This document shows, in pieces, positions 43,738 to 51,616 of a stretch of 64,000 nucleotides of DNA. A program made the translations under genes and the position numbers. The stretch lies in the NCBI GenBank assembly GCA_002471275.1, contig DKPQ01000023.1, positions 310,001 through 374,000 on the forward strand. Reading direction: 5' to 3'. A model generated the notes under the pieces. It worked only from the letters and a program-made list of their open reading frames with translations, was not told where the DNA came from and ran no database searches. Numbering within the stretch: the first letter of the stretch is position 1; each line of letters starts with the position of its first letter. Origin of the DNA: Flammeovirgaceae bacterium UBA7330 (GTDB lineage: Bacteria; Bacteroidota; Bacteroidia; Cytophagales; Cyclobacteriaceae).

Positions 43738-44796
43738 TTAAAAAACATAGGCTCCCGCCAGGCAATTGATAAAATTGTTGGATCCCGGTGCATCCACGTG
43801 GTAGTGGTAGCCTCTAACATCATCATAGTGACCACGACAATCATCCAGATCAATAGGTTCTGCCCCATCTTCATTAAGCTGTGCATAGATCCCGTGACCG
43901 TCCATGGCATATCCAATCATGGATGCGTGGCCATCCGCCTGTTTGATCTGCTTTGACACACCCGTAGCTACATGGTAGTGATATCCCTGATGAACATTGA
44001 TGTGACCACCGGCATCATCAAAAGGTGCCAGTGTATAGGCACTTAAGATATTATCTACCGGTGCAGAAGCAGAAAACTCCACACCATTAAAGGCAATACC
44101 TCTCACCCCAGGCCCCATCTGTTGCGCGGGTCTGGTGCCTCTTTCCGGACGTTGCCCGGGACCGGGTCGTCCACCCCTTGCCGGCACCGCTCCTCTTTCA
44201 GGCCTTTCTCCCTGAGGGGGTCCGCCACCTCCCCGTGCAAATGATGACGAGGCGGTAAGCTTTACCGGAGTGGTAGGGATCAGCCATGTACGCTCAATGC
44301 CCGTGATATGTTCGGGGACACACTCCACACAGTAATTTTTGTATTCCTCCCCCACATTTGGATTGGCTGCATTGATACAGTCTTCTTTCGTGGTGGTTTT
44401 ATAGACGTTGCCATCGGCATCGTACATGTGCCACGTATCATCATTGTAAAATGAAGCGAGGTTTTCTATGAACTTACCATCCACATCATGTACCTCGCCA
44501 TCATTGATCCAGATGCCACCGGCTTCTGTACCGTCAGTGATGTTGTCCGGACACCAGGGCCCCATCTCATGATCGGTGGGCGTGCTGGCTACGATCTGGT
44601 AGCAGGTCGTTTTGGTCCCGTCTGAAAGTGTGCAATCCGTAATGGTGACTGTGGTTCCTTCAAGAAAGAGATCAGGGTTTACTGATACGACTGTATCCAA
44701 CTCTTTTGGGGGAAAATCACCCTTTTTTACCACATTGGAAGAGATCATCGCGGCCACGATCATCAGTGGTATACTTGTCAGTAGTAACTTCTTCAT
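43738..44796 (-). CDS. YHYH-domain secreted protein, copy 2 with Pro/Gly/Arg-rich insert
   Basis: The 352-residue protein has an N-terminal hydrophobic signal segment (about 4-20) and the same core as copy 1, including QGYHYHVATG and RGYHYHVDAPGS. Between about residues 193 and 230 it carries a low-complexity insert (GGGGPPQGERPERG and similar) missing from copy 1. Such Arg/Gly/Pro stretches are common in secreted linkers. The insert may have arisen by slippage. Confidence 0.85.
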   Translation of the reverse strand: MKKLLLTSIPLMIVAAMISSNVVKKGDFPPKELDTVVSVNPDLFLEGTTVTITDCTLSDGTKTTCYQIVASTPTDHEMGPWCPDNITDGTEAGGIWINDGEVHDVDGKFIENLASFYNDDTWHMYDADGNVYKTTTKEDCINAANPNVGEEYKNYCVECVPEHITGIERTWLIPTTPVKLTASSSFARGGGGPPQGERPERGAVPARGGRPGPGQRPERGTRPAQQMGPGVRGIAFNGVEFSASAPVDNILSAYTLAPFDDAGGHINVHQGYHYHVATGVSKQIKQADGHASMIGYAMDGHGIYAQLNEDGAEPIDLDDCRGHYDDVRGYHYHVDAPGSNNFINCLAGAYVF

Positions 44797-44838
44797 AATT
44801 TTTTTGGTTTAAGATTGATGTTCACTTAATATGCCCAT

Positions 44839-45489
44839 TTACTCATTTTGTAATGTTTTGATATCTGCAATAAGCTGATTGACTGATGTCTTATTGAGTC
44901 CGTTGTAGATGCCCCGGATATGCCGTTCCTGATCAATGAGGACAAAGTTTTCCGTGTGTATGAAGTCATCCGAATCTTTTTCAAGCCCAAGATCTTCTTC
45001 TACAAAGTATTGGTTCCTGCCGAGGTCATAGATCGCATTTCTATCCCCGGTCAACAAATGCCATTTACCATCCACAACCCCCTTTAGTTCCGCATAAGTT
45101 TTCAATACAGAAACACTATCATATTCCGGGGTCACAGAATGAGACAGAATTAAAACGTTCTTATCGTTGATGAATGCTTCCTGAACCAATTGCATATTGG
45201 TAGTCATCTTGGGACAAATACCAGGACATGAGGTGAAGAAAAAATCTGTTACATAAATTTTCCCTTCCACGTCCTTTTCTGTCAATGTCTCACCAGATTG
45301 ATTCACCAAGGAGAATGAAGGGATCTGATGATAATCTTCCGGAACTCTTTCTTCTGCATCAAACCATTCAGGGGTAAAGGTTGCTTCACTGTAATAGGGC
45401 AGTTCTTCAACGTTACCGATTCGTTGCCGGGTATTGGTGGAGCACCCCAGGGTGATCAATATGAGTGTGATTATTAAAAATCTAGTCAT
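44839..45489 (-). CDS. SCO1/SenC-family copper chaperone lipoprotein
   Basis: The 216-residue protein has a lipobox (ITLGC, C16) and the thioredoxin-fold SCO motif FFTSCPGICPKM, with the copper-binding CxxxC at about 90-94 and the distal histidine in DDFIHTENFVLI near 179. SCO proteins deliver copper to the CuA centre of cytochrome oxidase or keep cysteines reduced. Its first 8 bases overlap the end of the YwqK-like gene. A copper role for the neighbouring YHYH proteins is therefore plausible. Confidence 0.9.
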   Translation of the reverse strand: MTRFLIITLILITLGCSTNTRQRIGNVEELPYYSEATFTPEWFDAEERVPEDYHQIPSFSLVNQSGETLTEKDVEGKIYVTDFFFTSCPGICPKMTTNMQLVQEAFINDKNVLILSHSVTPEYDSVSVLKTYAELKGVVDGKWHLLTGDRNAIYDLGRNQYFVEEDLGLEKDSDDFIHTENFVLIDQERHIRGIYNGLNKTSVNQLIADIKTLQNE

Positions 45490-46099
45490 TAGTCACAATA
45501 TTTTCTTCGTTTAATTCATAGCACAGGCTAGCTCTTTTCAGGCCAAAGCTTCGACCATGCTTAGCTTCATAGTTCACATAAAGCTTACCATTTTGACGCC
45601 ATGCACGTTGCAATCCCTCTTCTTGTCCAGCCACAAGGTTTATTTCCTTAAAAAGTTGGCCATTTACATACCATTCTTTCTGAATCCCATCAGCCACTCC
45701 TGACTGGTAGTTTGACAAAGAGCGCAGATTTCCATTGCTCCACCACGTTTTTACTTCTCCATGAAGTTTGTTCGCCTGATAATTGGCCTGATAGCTAAGG
45801 TGCCCGGAGGGGAACCACTTTTTCCTGATGCCATTCCTTTCGCCCTCAGCATAGGTGATTTTCTCAGCCATCTGGCCACTTTCATAGAAAGCAACCGACA
45901 CACCCGTGAAAGGTACACCCTCATGAAGCGCCACGCCCTTGTTTCTATCCATTTCAATGGAATCAACTGCAACTTCGGTATGGCTGATTGACTTTGCCAG
46001 ATAGGTCGTAGTCGCATGGGTAGATTCTTTATGCTGGCATCCGGTGATCAGGATTGCCAGTATGCCAAAGACAGTCGATAAGATCTTAACGTATCGCAC
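45482..46099 (-). CDS. MORN-repeat/YwqK-type lipoprotein
   Basis: The 205-residue protein has a lipobox (ILITGC, C21) followed by four to five MORN-variant repeats (ESGQMAEKITYAEGERNG, PSGHLSYQANY, SNGNLRSLSNY, VNGQLFKEINL). Databases often call these toxin-antitoxin YwqK antitoxins, but here it is an exported lipoprotein without a toxin neighbour. It overlaps the YHYH gene before it by 14 bases and SCO1 by 8 bases, which puts all three on one transcript. Confidence 0.82.
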   Translation of the reverse strand: MRYVKILSTVFGILAILITGCQHKESTHATTTYLAKSISHTEVAVDSIEMDRNKGVALHEGVPFTGVSVAFYESGQMAEKITYAEGERNGIRKKWFPSGHLSYQANYQANKLHGEVKTWWSNGNLRSLSNYQSGVADGIQKEWYVNGQLFKEINLVAGQEEGLQRAWRQNGKLYVNYEAKHGRSFGLKRASLCYELNEENIVTND

Positions 46100-46895
46100 T
46101 GGCTGTACCTTGATAATCTCCGGGAAATAAGATGTAGTATTGGTTCAGGTAAACCTCATTCTGAATGTGGTAATGATACTCCTCAGCATCGTTGTATTTG
46201 GTGGTGCTGGTATGACCACCCGATTCGTCCAGATCGGTGGGATAAGTTCCCGTAGAAGTACACTTCCTGCCATAGAGAAAAAATCCATCTGCTATGATAC
46301 CTATCAGGTTGTCGTCATCATCAGACCAGGCTTTTGGCTCCAGGTGATAGTGGTAGCTCTGTGGTCCGGTATGGGCACCATTATAATCCAGGGAACCTAT
46401 GGCCCCATCAAGCGGTACATTTGGGCCCTCCTGATCATTGTAGATCACCGAGCCACTGACCGAAATTCCGATGGCTCCCAGACCAGTGGCTGAACTGCTA
46501 CTGGCCAGACTGGGCACCGCATCTACCGTCAAGGAAAAAGAGCCATTAAAATCATCAATATTTCCGGGTGCCATCTGATCAAAAGAGGTAACCGTTGGTT
46601 CTACGAACAAAGGGTGATCCGATGTTGCTGCCGGAGTTGTATGACCGTCCAAACTGCGGGCAGATGTATTTGACCAGTATGGAGAGGTGTGGTTTGGAAG
46701 GCCATTGGTCTCAATTATGATCTCGCTTCCCTCACTGGTCAGCATTACGGAGACGTTGTCTGAGTCAAATAGTGCGAATGCTGCTGGAAGTTCTGTGATG
46801 GTTTCAGCTTCGTCACCAGTGCTCATTTCAGCATCGTCACTGCCGCACGAAACCCAGATAAGCGCCAGAGTTATTATAAGTGGAAACTTTTTCAT
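46086..46895 (-). CDS. YHYH-domain lipoprotein, copy 3
   Basis: The 269-residue protein has a lipobox (IWVSC, C17), then two YHYH-like blocks (SYHYHLEPKAW and EYHYHIQNEVY) around ADGFFLYG. It is divergent from the other two copies: YHYH motifs are kept but other blocks are not. It ends YQGTASAIR. It is the first gene of the envelope run and overlaps the MORN lipoprotein gene by 14 bases. Confidence 0.83.
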   Translation of the reverse strand: MKKFPLIITLALIWVSCGSDDAEMSTGDEAETITELPAAFALFDSDNVSVMLTSEGSEIIIETNGLPNHTSPYWSNTSARSLDGHTTPAATSDHPLFVEPTVTSFDQMAPGNIDDFNGSFSLTVDAVPSLASSSSATGLGAIGISVSGSVIYNDQEGPNVPLDGAIGSLDYNGAHTGPQSYHYHLEPKAWSDDDDNLIGIIADGFFLYGRKCTSTGTYPTDLDESGGHTSTTKYNDAEEYHYHIQNEVYLNQYYILFPGDYQGTASAIR

Positions 46896-46975
46896 AAACT
46901 ATGTTTTTTATTTCCACTATAGACGCATCATTTGGGTAAATCCCTCGGTCAACTGATACATCGCCTTCTAAAAAC

Positions 46976-47012
46976 AAATAAAAAAATCCCCCGGACCTGG
47001 AGGATTCTTTTA
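46976..47012 (-). terminator. intrinsic terminator after the Spy-like gene
   Basis: On the - strand, aatcctccaggtccgggggatt forms a GC-rich stem (with a mismatch) followed by seven T, 36 bases after the stop at 47048. It separates the sigma-factor operon from the YHYH operon. The complementary run also contains AAAA before the stem. Confidence 0.65.
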
Positions 47013-47047
47013 TTGTAAAATCAAATATCATAAGGTTATCTAAGACA

Positions 47048-47518
47048 TCACCTTGGAGGCATACCAGGGTTCATGGGTCGGTCAGATGAATTGGTCAACA
47101 AGGGAACAATCTTATTTATCACCTGATCAAAATGGGTACGCTGATCTTCATCACAAAGCGCTTTCAATTCTTCAAAGTGGGTATAGGTGACCGTGATTTT
47201 TTCTTTCTCCAACCGTATGATCTCCTGTAGTAGTGAATCATTATTATTACCTGCACTATCTACTGAGAGTTGACCAAAAAATGATTTCATCAGCTTATGT
47301 TCCTGTCTTTCCAGTGCCCTAATAGACTCCCGATGTGCTTTGGCCATCTCATCAAACGCTGCCTTTTGGGTTTCGGTGAAATTCAGCTCCCGGCTGATTT
47401 CTTCTTTGATCCCTACCTGCCCCATGGGAGGCCTGGGTCTCATGACAAACATCACTACCAGGGCGACATTGATCACCAGGAGGATAAGAAACCCGATTCG
47501 ATACATCTTGTTATTCAT
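47048..47518 (-). CDS. Spy/CpxP-like periplasmic sensor-type protein
   Basis: The 156-residue protein has one N-terminal hydrophobic anchor (about 6-26) and then a long helical part with ELNFTETQKAAFDEMAKAHRE, an LTxxQ-like stretch characteristic of Spy/CpxP/ZraP/CnrX periplasmic sensors. The ATG at 47518 overlaps the anti-sigma gene by 8 bases. As the third gene after an ECF sigma factor and a membrane-anchored anti-sigma candidate, it probably senses metal or envelope stress and controls sigma release. Confidence 0.78.
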   Translation of the reverse strand: MNNKMYRIGFLILLVINVALVVMFVMRPRPPMGQVGIKEEISRELNFTETQKAAFDEMAKAHRESIRALERQEHKLMKSFFGQLSVDSAGNNNDSLLQEIIRLEKEKITVTYTHFEELKALCDEDQRTHFDQVINKIVPLLTNSSDRPMNPGMPPR

Positions 47519-47819
47519 TTTCGTAAAGATTATAGTCTGAAACAATCTGCGGGTAGCTACCCGTATTACCTGAAACCATCGTATCTGACTGCCAATAATT
47601 TGTAACCGCCCATATGTTGGCACAAACTACCAGGCTGATCACCGCGGCCATTTTCATCCATCCGTATTGAGGCTGTTTACGGATAGAAGCTTGCTGCTTC
47701 CGCTGCTCGGCCAGCTTTTGCTGTATTTTGGCAAATCCGTCATGGGGAGCCTTTGCTTTTTGCATCCCTTCCAGGCTATTCATGACCTCATTGATACGAT
47801 TTTCCTGTTTCATATGCAT
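47511..47819 (-). CDS. small membrane-anchored protein, candidate anti-sigma factor
   Basis: The 102-residue protein has a charged N-terminal half (residues 1-55) that could bind a sigma factor, one transmembrane segment (about 56-76) and a short periplasmic tail. It lies directly after the ECF sigma factor gene with a 14-base gap and overlaps the Spy-like gene. Sequence similarity to known anti-sigma proteins is not evident; the call rests on topology and position. Translation may start at the second methionine (47813). Confidence 0.6.
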   Translation of the reverse strand: MHMKQENRINEVMNSLEGMQKAKAPHDGFAKIQQKLAEQRKQQASIRKQPQYGWMKMAAVISLVVCANIWAVTNYWQSDTMVSGNTGSYPQIVSDYNLYENE

Positions 47820-47833
47820 TTCGACGTAATATT

Positions 47834-48418
47834 TTAGGTTTTCCCTCGTTCAGGGAAATATTTTTCCAATTCCTTTTTCAAATTTGCCTTGGCACGCTGC
47901 ACCAGTGACTCTACTGATTTCCTGCTTTGATCCATTATTTCGGCCACTTCTTTCTGTGGTAATCCCTCTACTTGCGTGAGTAAATAAGCTGTCTTTTGGT
48001 TTTCCGGAAGTGTATCTATGGCCTGAAAGAGCAGCTTGGCATTTTCCTGATTTTCCATTGTCACCCCCGGATGCACAAAGTCTGTGGACTCGTATTTGAC
48101 CTCCGAAGAGTCTTTCACATACAATGAGGTAAAGATGCCTGCCCGCTTTTGACTGTTCTTCTTCCTGAGAAAATCCAATGACTTATTCACCGCGATGCGG
48201 TAGATCCAGGTGCTTACGGATGAATTGAACTGAAAACCTGAGGCCGTATTGTAAATCGTCACAAATACATCCTGCAATAGCTCATCAGCATCCTCAGCAT
48301 TTTTGGTATAGCTGATCAGCGTATTGTAAACCTTGTCACAATATTGATTGTAAAGCTGTTCCAGCGCTTCTTCACTGCCTTGCGCAATAGCCGCTAAGCA
48401 ACTCTTTTCATCCAACAT
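47834..48418 (-). CDS. ECF-type RNA polymerase sigma factor
   Basis: The 194-residue protein has region 2 (YNQYCDKVYNTLISYTKNAEDADELLQD, within 24-55; helix 2.2 ends in DADELLQDVF), WIYRIAVNKSLDFLRK and region 4 with LTQVEGLPQKEVAEIMDQSRKSVESLVQRAK. It lacks region 3. The three-gene order sigma, membrane protein, Spy-like protein resembles cnrYXH- or zraP-type metal regulation. The target set probably includes the adjacent envelope genes, but no promoter match was confirmed. Confidence 0.92.
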   Translation of the reverse strand: MLDEKSCLAAIAQGSEEALEQLYNQYCDKVYNTLISYTKNAEDADELLQDVFVTIYNTASGFQFNSSVSTWIYRIAVNKSLDFLRKKNSQKRAGIFTSLYVKDSSEVKYESTDFVHPGVTMENQENAKLLFQAIDTLPENQKTAYLLTQVEGLPQKEVAEIMDQSRKSVESLVQRAKANLKKELEKYFPERGKT

Positions 48419-48527
48419 TGTGCAGTCTTTTGCTCATTCCCTCCTGTGACATGGAAACCCATAGATTTCAAAATTACCGTTTTAGAAGGAATGTGGTTAG
48501 TCTAAGGTTGATTATATAACTCTTTTC

Positions 48528-49094
48528 TTATATATCAACTTCATAATCCAATTCAACAACCCCTGAAGCAAAAGATTGGGTATTCAATAGTCGGAAGCCT
48601 ATTTTGTCAAGATCGCCAACAAAAAGCGGAACACCCTGTCCCAGAACAGTTGGATTCACAAACAGCCAGAAGCCATCAATTAAGTTTTGCTCCATCAGTG
48701 CATGCGTTGCGGTAGGGCTTCCAAAAAGGAGGATGTCTGGCCCGGTCTGTTGTTTTATCTTATTGATGTTTTCAACCAGGTTGTCACTGATGATTGTAGT
48801 GTTGGGGGTCTTTTCTTTGATAGAGGTAGACAATACAACTTTATGAACATTTTTATACCAGGCAGAATGTTCGATATCGTGTTTTGTAGGATTTGGTTTG
48901 TCTGCAGCAGTGGGCCAGTAATCTTCCATCATCTGATAAGTTACCCGTCCATACAGTGCTTTGTCACCCTTACCTATCCGCTTACCGACGTGATTAAATA
49001 GCTCGTCATCAATTTTTACCCAATTAAGCTCTCCGTTTGGTCCTGCCACAAATCCATCCAGTGACATGTGCATAAATGAAATGATCTTTCTCAT
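48528..49094 (-). CDS. dihydrofolate reductase-family (RibD C-terminal-like) protein
   Basis: The 188-residue protein has the RibD/DHFR-like start ISFMHMSLDGFVAGPNGELNW and a GSPTATHALMEQNLIDGFWLFVNPTVLGQG stretch in the C-terminal half (about 125-155). The family reduces pyrimidines or pterins with NADPH, but free-standing members like this one are usually of unknown substrate. The ATG at 49094 is chosen; the frame runs on to 49250 inside the AHSA1 gene. Third gene of an operon with ArsR and AHSA1. Confidence 0.85.
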   Translation of the reverse strand: MRKIISFMHMSLDGFVAGPNGELNWVKIDDELFNHVGKRIGKGDKALYGRVTYQMMEDYWPTAADKPNPTKHDIEHSAWYKNVHKVVLSTSIKEKTPNTTIISDNLVENINKIKQQTGPDILLFGSPTATHALMEQNLIDGFWLFVNPTVLGQGVPLFVGDLDKIGFRLLNTQSFASGVVELDYEVDI

Positions 49095-49107
49095 AGAACT
49101 GTAATTA

Positions 49108-49557
49108 TTATTTTTTGATACCAGATAGGTATTTGGAAAGACGGTCAATGTTCTCCACCAGTCCAACATCAGCCTTAAAAGCCCTAATGGTTTCCTCCAT
49201 TGTGGGAACGGAATCAAAAACATTTTGCCAGACGACCTTTGTTTGGTCACCCATTGGATAAAGCTGCACTACAATGGTAAACCGGGGATGTTGCCTGTGT
49301 TCCATCACCAGCTTTTCCTGCGGCTTCACCTCCACGTAGTGGTAATAATTGATAAAGTCTGTTCCGTCAGGACCATGCATGGTAAAGTCCCAGATACCAC
49401 CTTCTTTCACATCCATCTTTCTGATGGTATTGGTAAAACCCACCGGTCCCCACCAGACACTAATGTGTTCGGGACTGGTAAGAACTTTCCATACCAGGTC
49501 TACAGGAGCGTTGAAGGTCCTGGATATTTCCATTGATCGTTTGCTGATATCTTCCAT
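49108..49557 (-). CDS. AHSA1/SRPBCC-domain protein
   Basis: The 149-residue protein is a START-like (Bet v1-type) fold: EISRTFNAPVDLVWKVLTSPEHISVWWGP, then YYHYVEVKPQEKLVM. It stands directly after the ArsR gene (1-base contact) and before the DHFR-like gene. ArsR-AHSA1 pairs are frequent; the AHSA1 member is thought to bind a lipophilic ligand. Confidence 0.9.
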   Translation of the reverse strand: MEDISKRSMEISRTFNAPVDLVWKVLTSPEHISVWWGPVGFTNTIRKMDVKEGGIWDFTMHGPDGTDFINYYHYVEVKPQEKLVMEHRQHPRFTIVVQLYPMGDQTKVVWQNVFDSVPTMEETIRAFKADVGLVENIDRLSKYLSGIKK

Positions 49558-49884
49558 CTATTTTCTTTTGGGTTTTGATTGTAACTCGTTCAGCAGGCTA
49601 TCCATCCTGTCCAGCCGATCATTCCAAAGGGCTCGAAAGGGTTCAAGCCAGTCCGCCACCTCTGTAAGCTTTTGCGCCTCCAGCTGACAATACCGCTCAC
49701 GTCCCTCCTGCTCAATGCGGATCACCTCACATTCCTGCAGGAATTTCACATGCAGTGACACAGCCTGCCTGGTCATATCAAACTGCTCTGCCAGATCATT
49801 CACCTTTTTTCGCTCCCTGGTCAGCGACATTAGGATCTGTCTGCGGGTGGGATCTGCTATGGCCTGGTATACATCTCGTCTCAT
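49558..49884 (-). CDS. ArsR-family transcriptional repressor
   Basis: The 108-residue winged-helix protein has MRRDVYQAIADPTRRQILMSL, LAEQFDMTRQAVSLHVKFLQ and an ERYCQLEAQKL wing. It has no clear CxC metal site, as usual for the AHSA1-linked subgroup. Two matching palindromes precede it (49904-49919, 49931-49946), suggesting autorepression of the three-gene operon. Confidence 0.92.
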   Translation of the reverse strand: MRRDVYQAIADPTRRQILMSLTRERKKVNDLAEQFDMTRQAVSLHVKFLQECEVIRIEQEGRERYCQLEAQKLTEVADWLEPFRALWNDRLDRMDSLLNELQSKPKRK

Positions 49885-49903
49885 AAGAAATGGAATATAT
49901 TGC

Positions 49904-49919
49904 GCAAGTTATTGCTTGC
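49904..49919. promoter_or_regulatory. ArsR-type operator 1
   Basis: gcaag-ttattg-cttgc, an inverted repeat with 5-bp arms and a 6-bp spacer, 20 bases upstream of the arsR start. A second copy with the same arms and spacer length follows 27 bases away (centre to centre). Confidence 0.75.
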
Positions 49920-49930
49920 TTATTAAATAT

Positions 49931-49946
49931 GCAAGAGATTGCTTGC
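49931..49946. promoter_or_regulatory. ArsR-type operator 2
   Basis: gcaag-agattg-cttgc has the same arms as operator 1, and the last four spacer bases (attg) agree. The 27-base spacing (about 2.6 helical turns) allows two dimers to bind side by side. Confidence 0.75.
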
Positions 49947-50102
49947 GTAAGGTGAGATTTTATTAAAACCTTGCTGCAATTTCCTGCAAACAGGCTTTTA
50001 ATATCATGGGTCTGAGGCTTCCGTGACCTTTTTCCGTGTCCGATTTTTACAAGACTTTCTATAGTACAACACCGATCTTTGTTATTCTAAATCACTTAAG
50101 TT

Positions 50103-51614
50103 ATGTCTAAAAACGTCCTCATTACTCTTTTATCCTTTCTGTCTACCCTGGCTTTGGGAAACGGTCTTGTGATCAGTAACCTTAGCGTCAACGAATCTTA
50201 TACTCAGGCAACATTTGATATTGCCTGGGAGAATTCATGGCGTCAGACTGAGCGATTCCACGATGCGGTGTGGGTCTACCTTAAATACAGACCTGATAAT
50301 GGCAATCAGTGGGAGCATGCTCACATTAGTGGTGGGACGGCAGGTGGCAACCTTGAACTGGTCCCTCAGACAGATGAAAAAGGCATATTTATTCGCAATG
50401 CAGCTGATTTTTCTGGTAATGTCAGCGCTACATCAATCACCCTGGATATACTGGTAGATGAAAACATCGCCATATACCCGGACTTTGAGATTTATGGGAT
50501 TGAAATGGTCTATGTACCGGAAGGTCCATTCTTTGTTGGTGATGGAAGCGAAACCAGTTTAGGTGCTGATTCGGTCATTTTTGATGGGTCATTGTATGAC
50601 ACTGAAGGCAAGGACCCTTACATTACCCTTATCGACAACCCGGGTGAAGTGAATTTCGATTACCCTGAACTAAGAGTGCCAGCTGCTTATCCTAATGGGT
50701 TTGACGCTTTCTATTGCATGAAGTATCCGTTCACGCAAAAGCAATTTGTTGACTTCCTGAATCAGCTTTCATATGACGACCAAGCCTTGATCATCCAGGC
50801 AGATTATGCCAGTGACAACCCTGACCCACAATATCCCTTCGGTAAAGACTTCAGACAGGGGATCTACAGAAGGATCGACTCCACGAATGTTTTGGGAGGG
50901 AATATCTATACCTGCAACCTTAATGATGATGGTGTTTACAACAATTCAGATGACGGTGAACACCTTGCAGCCAGCTTTAGGGTAGATCCCAGAATGTCTG
51001 AGGCAGGAGCCGCAGATGCTTATGCCATTGAAGCTTTTTTGCGAATGCTCAACTGGACCGGACTGAGACCTATGAGTGAACTGGAATATGAAAAAGCTTC
51101 ACGGGGTCCGCTAAGTCCCATTTCCGGCGAGTTTGCATGGGGCGCTCCCAAATACCTGGATCTGATACCAGGAAATATCGCGAATGCAGGCACTGAGTCT
51201 GAGAGCTATGTAGAAGATGCTGAGTTTTATCAATACTTAAGCTTCAATATGGCTCACCGTGTAGGCATGTTTGCTGAATCCGGAACGGACCGTTTGGATG
51301 CCCAGGCCTCATATTGGGGAATACAGGATCTCTCCGGCAATGGTTATCCCCTACTAATATCAATTTATAATGACGTATTCAATGGTAGTCTTGGAACTGG
51401 ATCTGTTAAGAGTTATCCGCTTAGCTGGACTCGAGAAGAATTATTCTATCAGTACATTGATTTATATTTTAACTCCAGAATAGCGGTATCTGAAGTGCTA
51501 GCGCCATATACCGCAACTAATAATATTTTTGGACTAGGTGGAACAATCAATTTTCAGTACATCCCCGGAAATGGTATCAATTTAGGCATTCTTAAGGGCC
51601 GTGGCGTACGATAA
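50103..51614 (+). CDS. secreted SUMF1/formylglycine-generating-enzyme-like protein
   Basis: The 503-residue protein has a signal peptide (about 1-20), a beta-rich N-terminal domain and from about residue 137 the SUMF1 fold: MVYVPEGPFFVGDG, FYCMKYPFTQKQFVDFLNQL and GLRPMSELEYEKASRG. The usual LSGNVWEW motif is replaced by DLSGNGYPLLISIYND, and the end RGVR is kept. Catalytic cysteines typical of the formylglycine enzyme are missing, so it is probably a binding protein of this fold. The last 90 residues are coded by noticeably more AT-rich DNA than the rest. It lies 2 bases before the T9SS protein. Confidence 0.78.
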   Translation: MSKNVLITLLSFLSTLALGNGLVISNLSVNESYTQATFDIAWENSWRQTERFHDAVWVYLKYRPDNGNQWEHAHISGGTAGGNLELVPQTDEKGIFIRNAADFSGNVSATSITLDILVDENIAIYPDFEIYGIEMVYVPEGPFFVGDGSETSLGADSVIFDGSLYDTEGKDPYITLIDNPGEVNFDYPELRVPAAYPNGFDAFYCMKYPFTQKQFVDFLNQLSYDDQALIIQADYASDNPDPQYPFGKDFRQGIYRRIDSTNVLGGNIYTCNLNDDGVYNNSDDGEHLAASFRVDPRMSEAGAADAYAIEAFLRMLNWTGLRPMSELEYEKASRGPLSPISGEFAWGAPKYLDLIPGNIANAGTESESYVEDAEFYQYLSFNMAHRVGMFAESGTDRLDAQASYWGIQDLSGNGYPLLISIYNDVFNGSLGTGSVKSYPLSWTREELFYQYIDLYFNSRIAVSEVLAPYTATNNIFGLGGTINFQYIPGNGINLGILKGRGVR

Positions 51615-51616
51615 GT

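Noticed and set aside
45482..46099. Toxin-antitoxin YwqK antitoxin
   Set aside because: It is an exported lipoprotein with MORN-like repeats and no toxin gene beside it.
51335..51590. Diversity-generating retroelement variable region
   Set aside because: No template repeat or reverse transcriptase is in the window; kept only as a weak possibility in the findings.
50103..51614. Active formylglycine-generating enzyme for a sulfatase
   Set aside because: The core motif is degenerate, catalytic cysteines are not apparent and no sulfatase gene is present.
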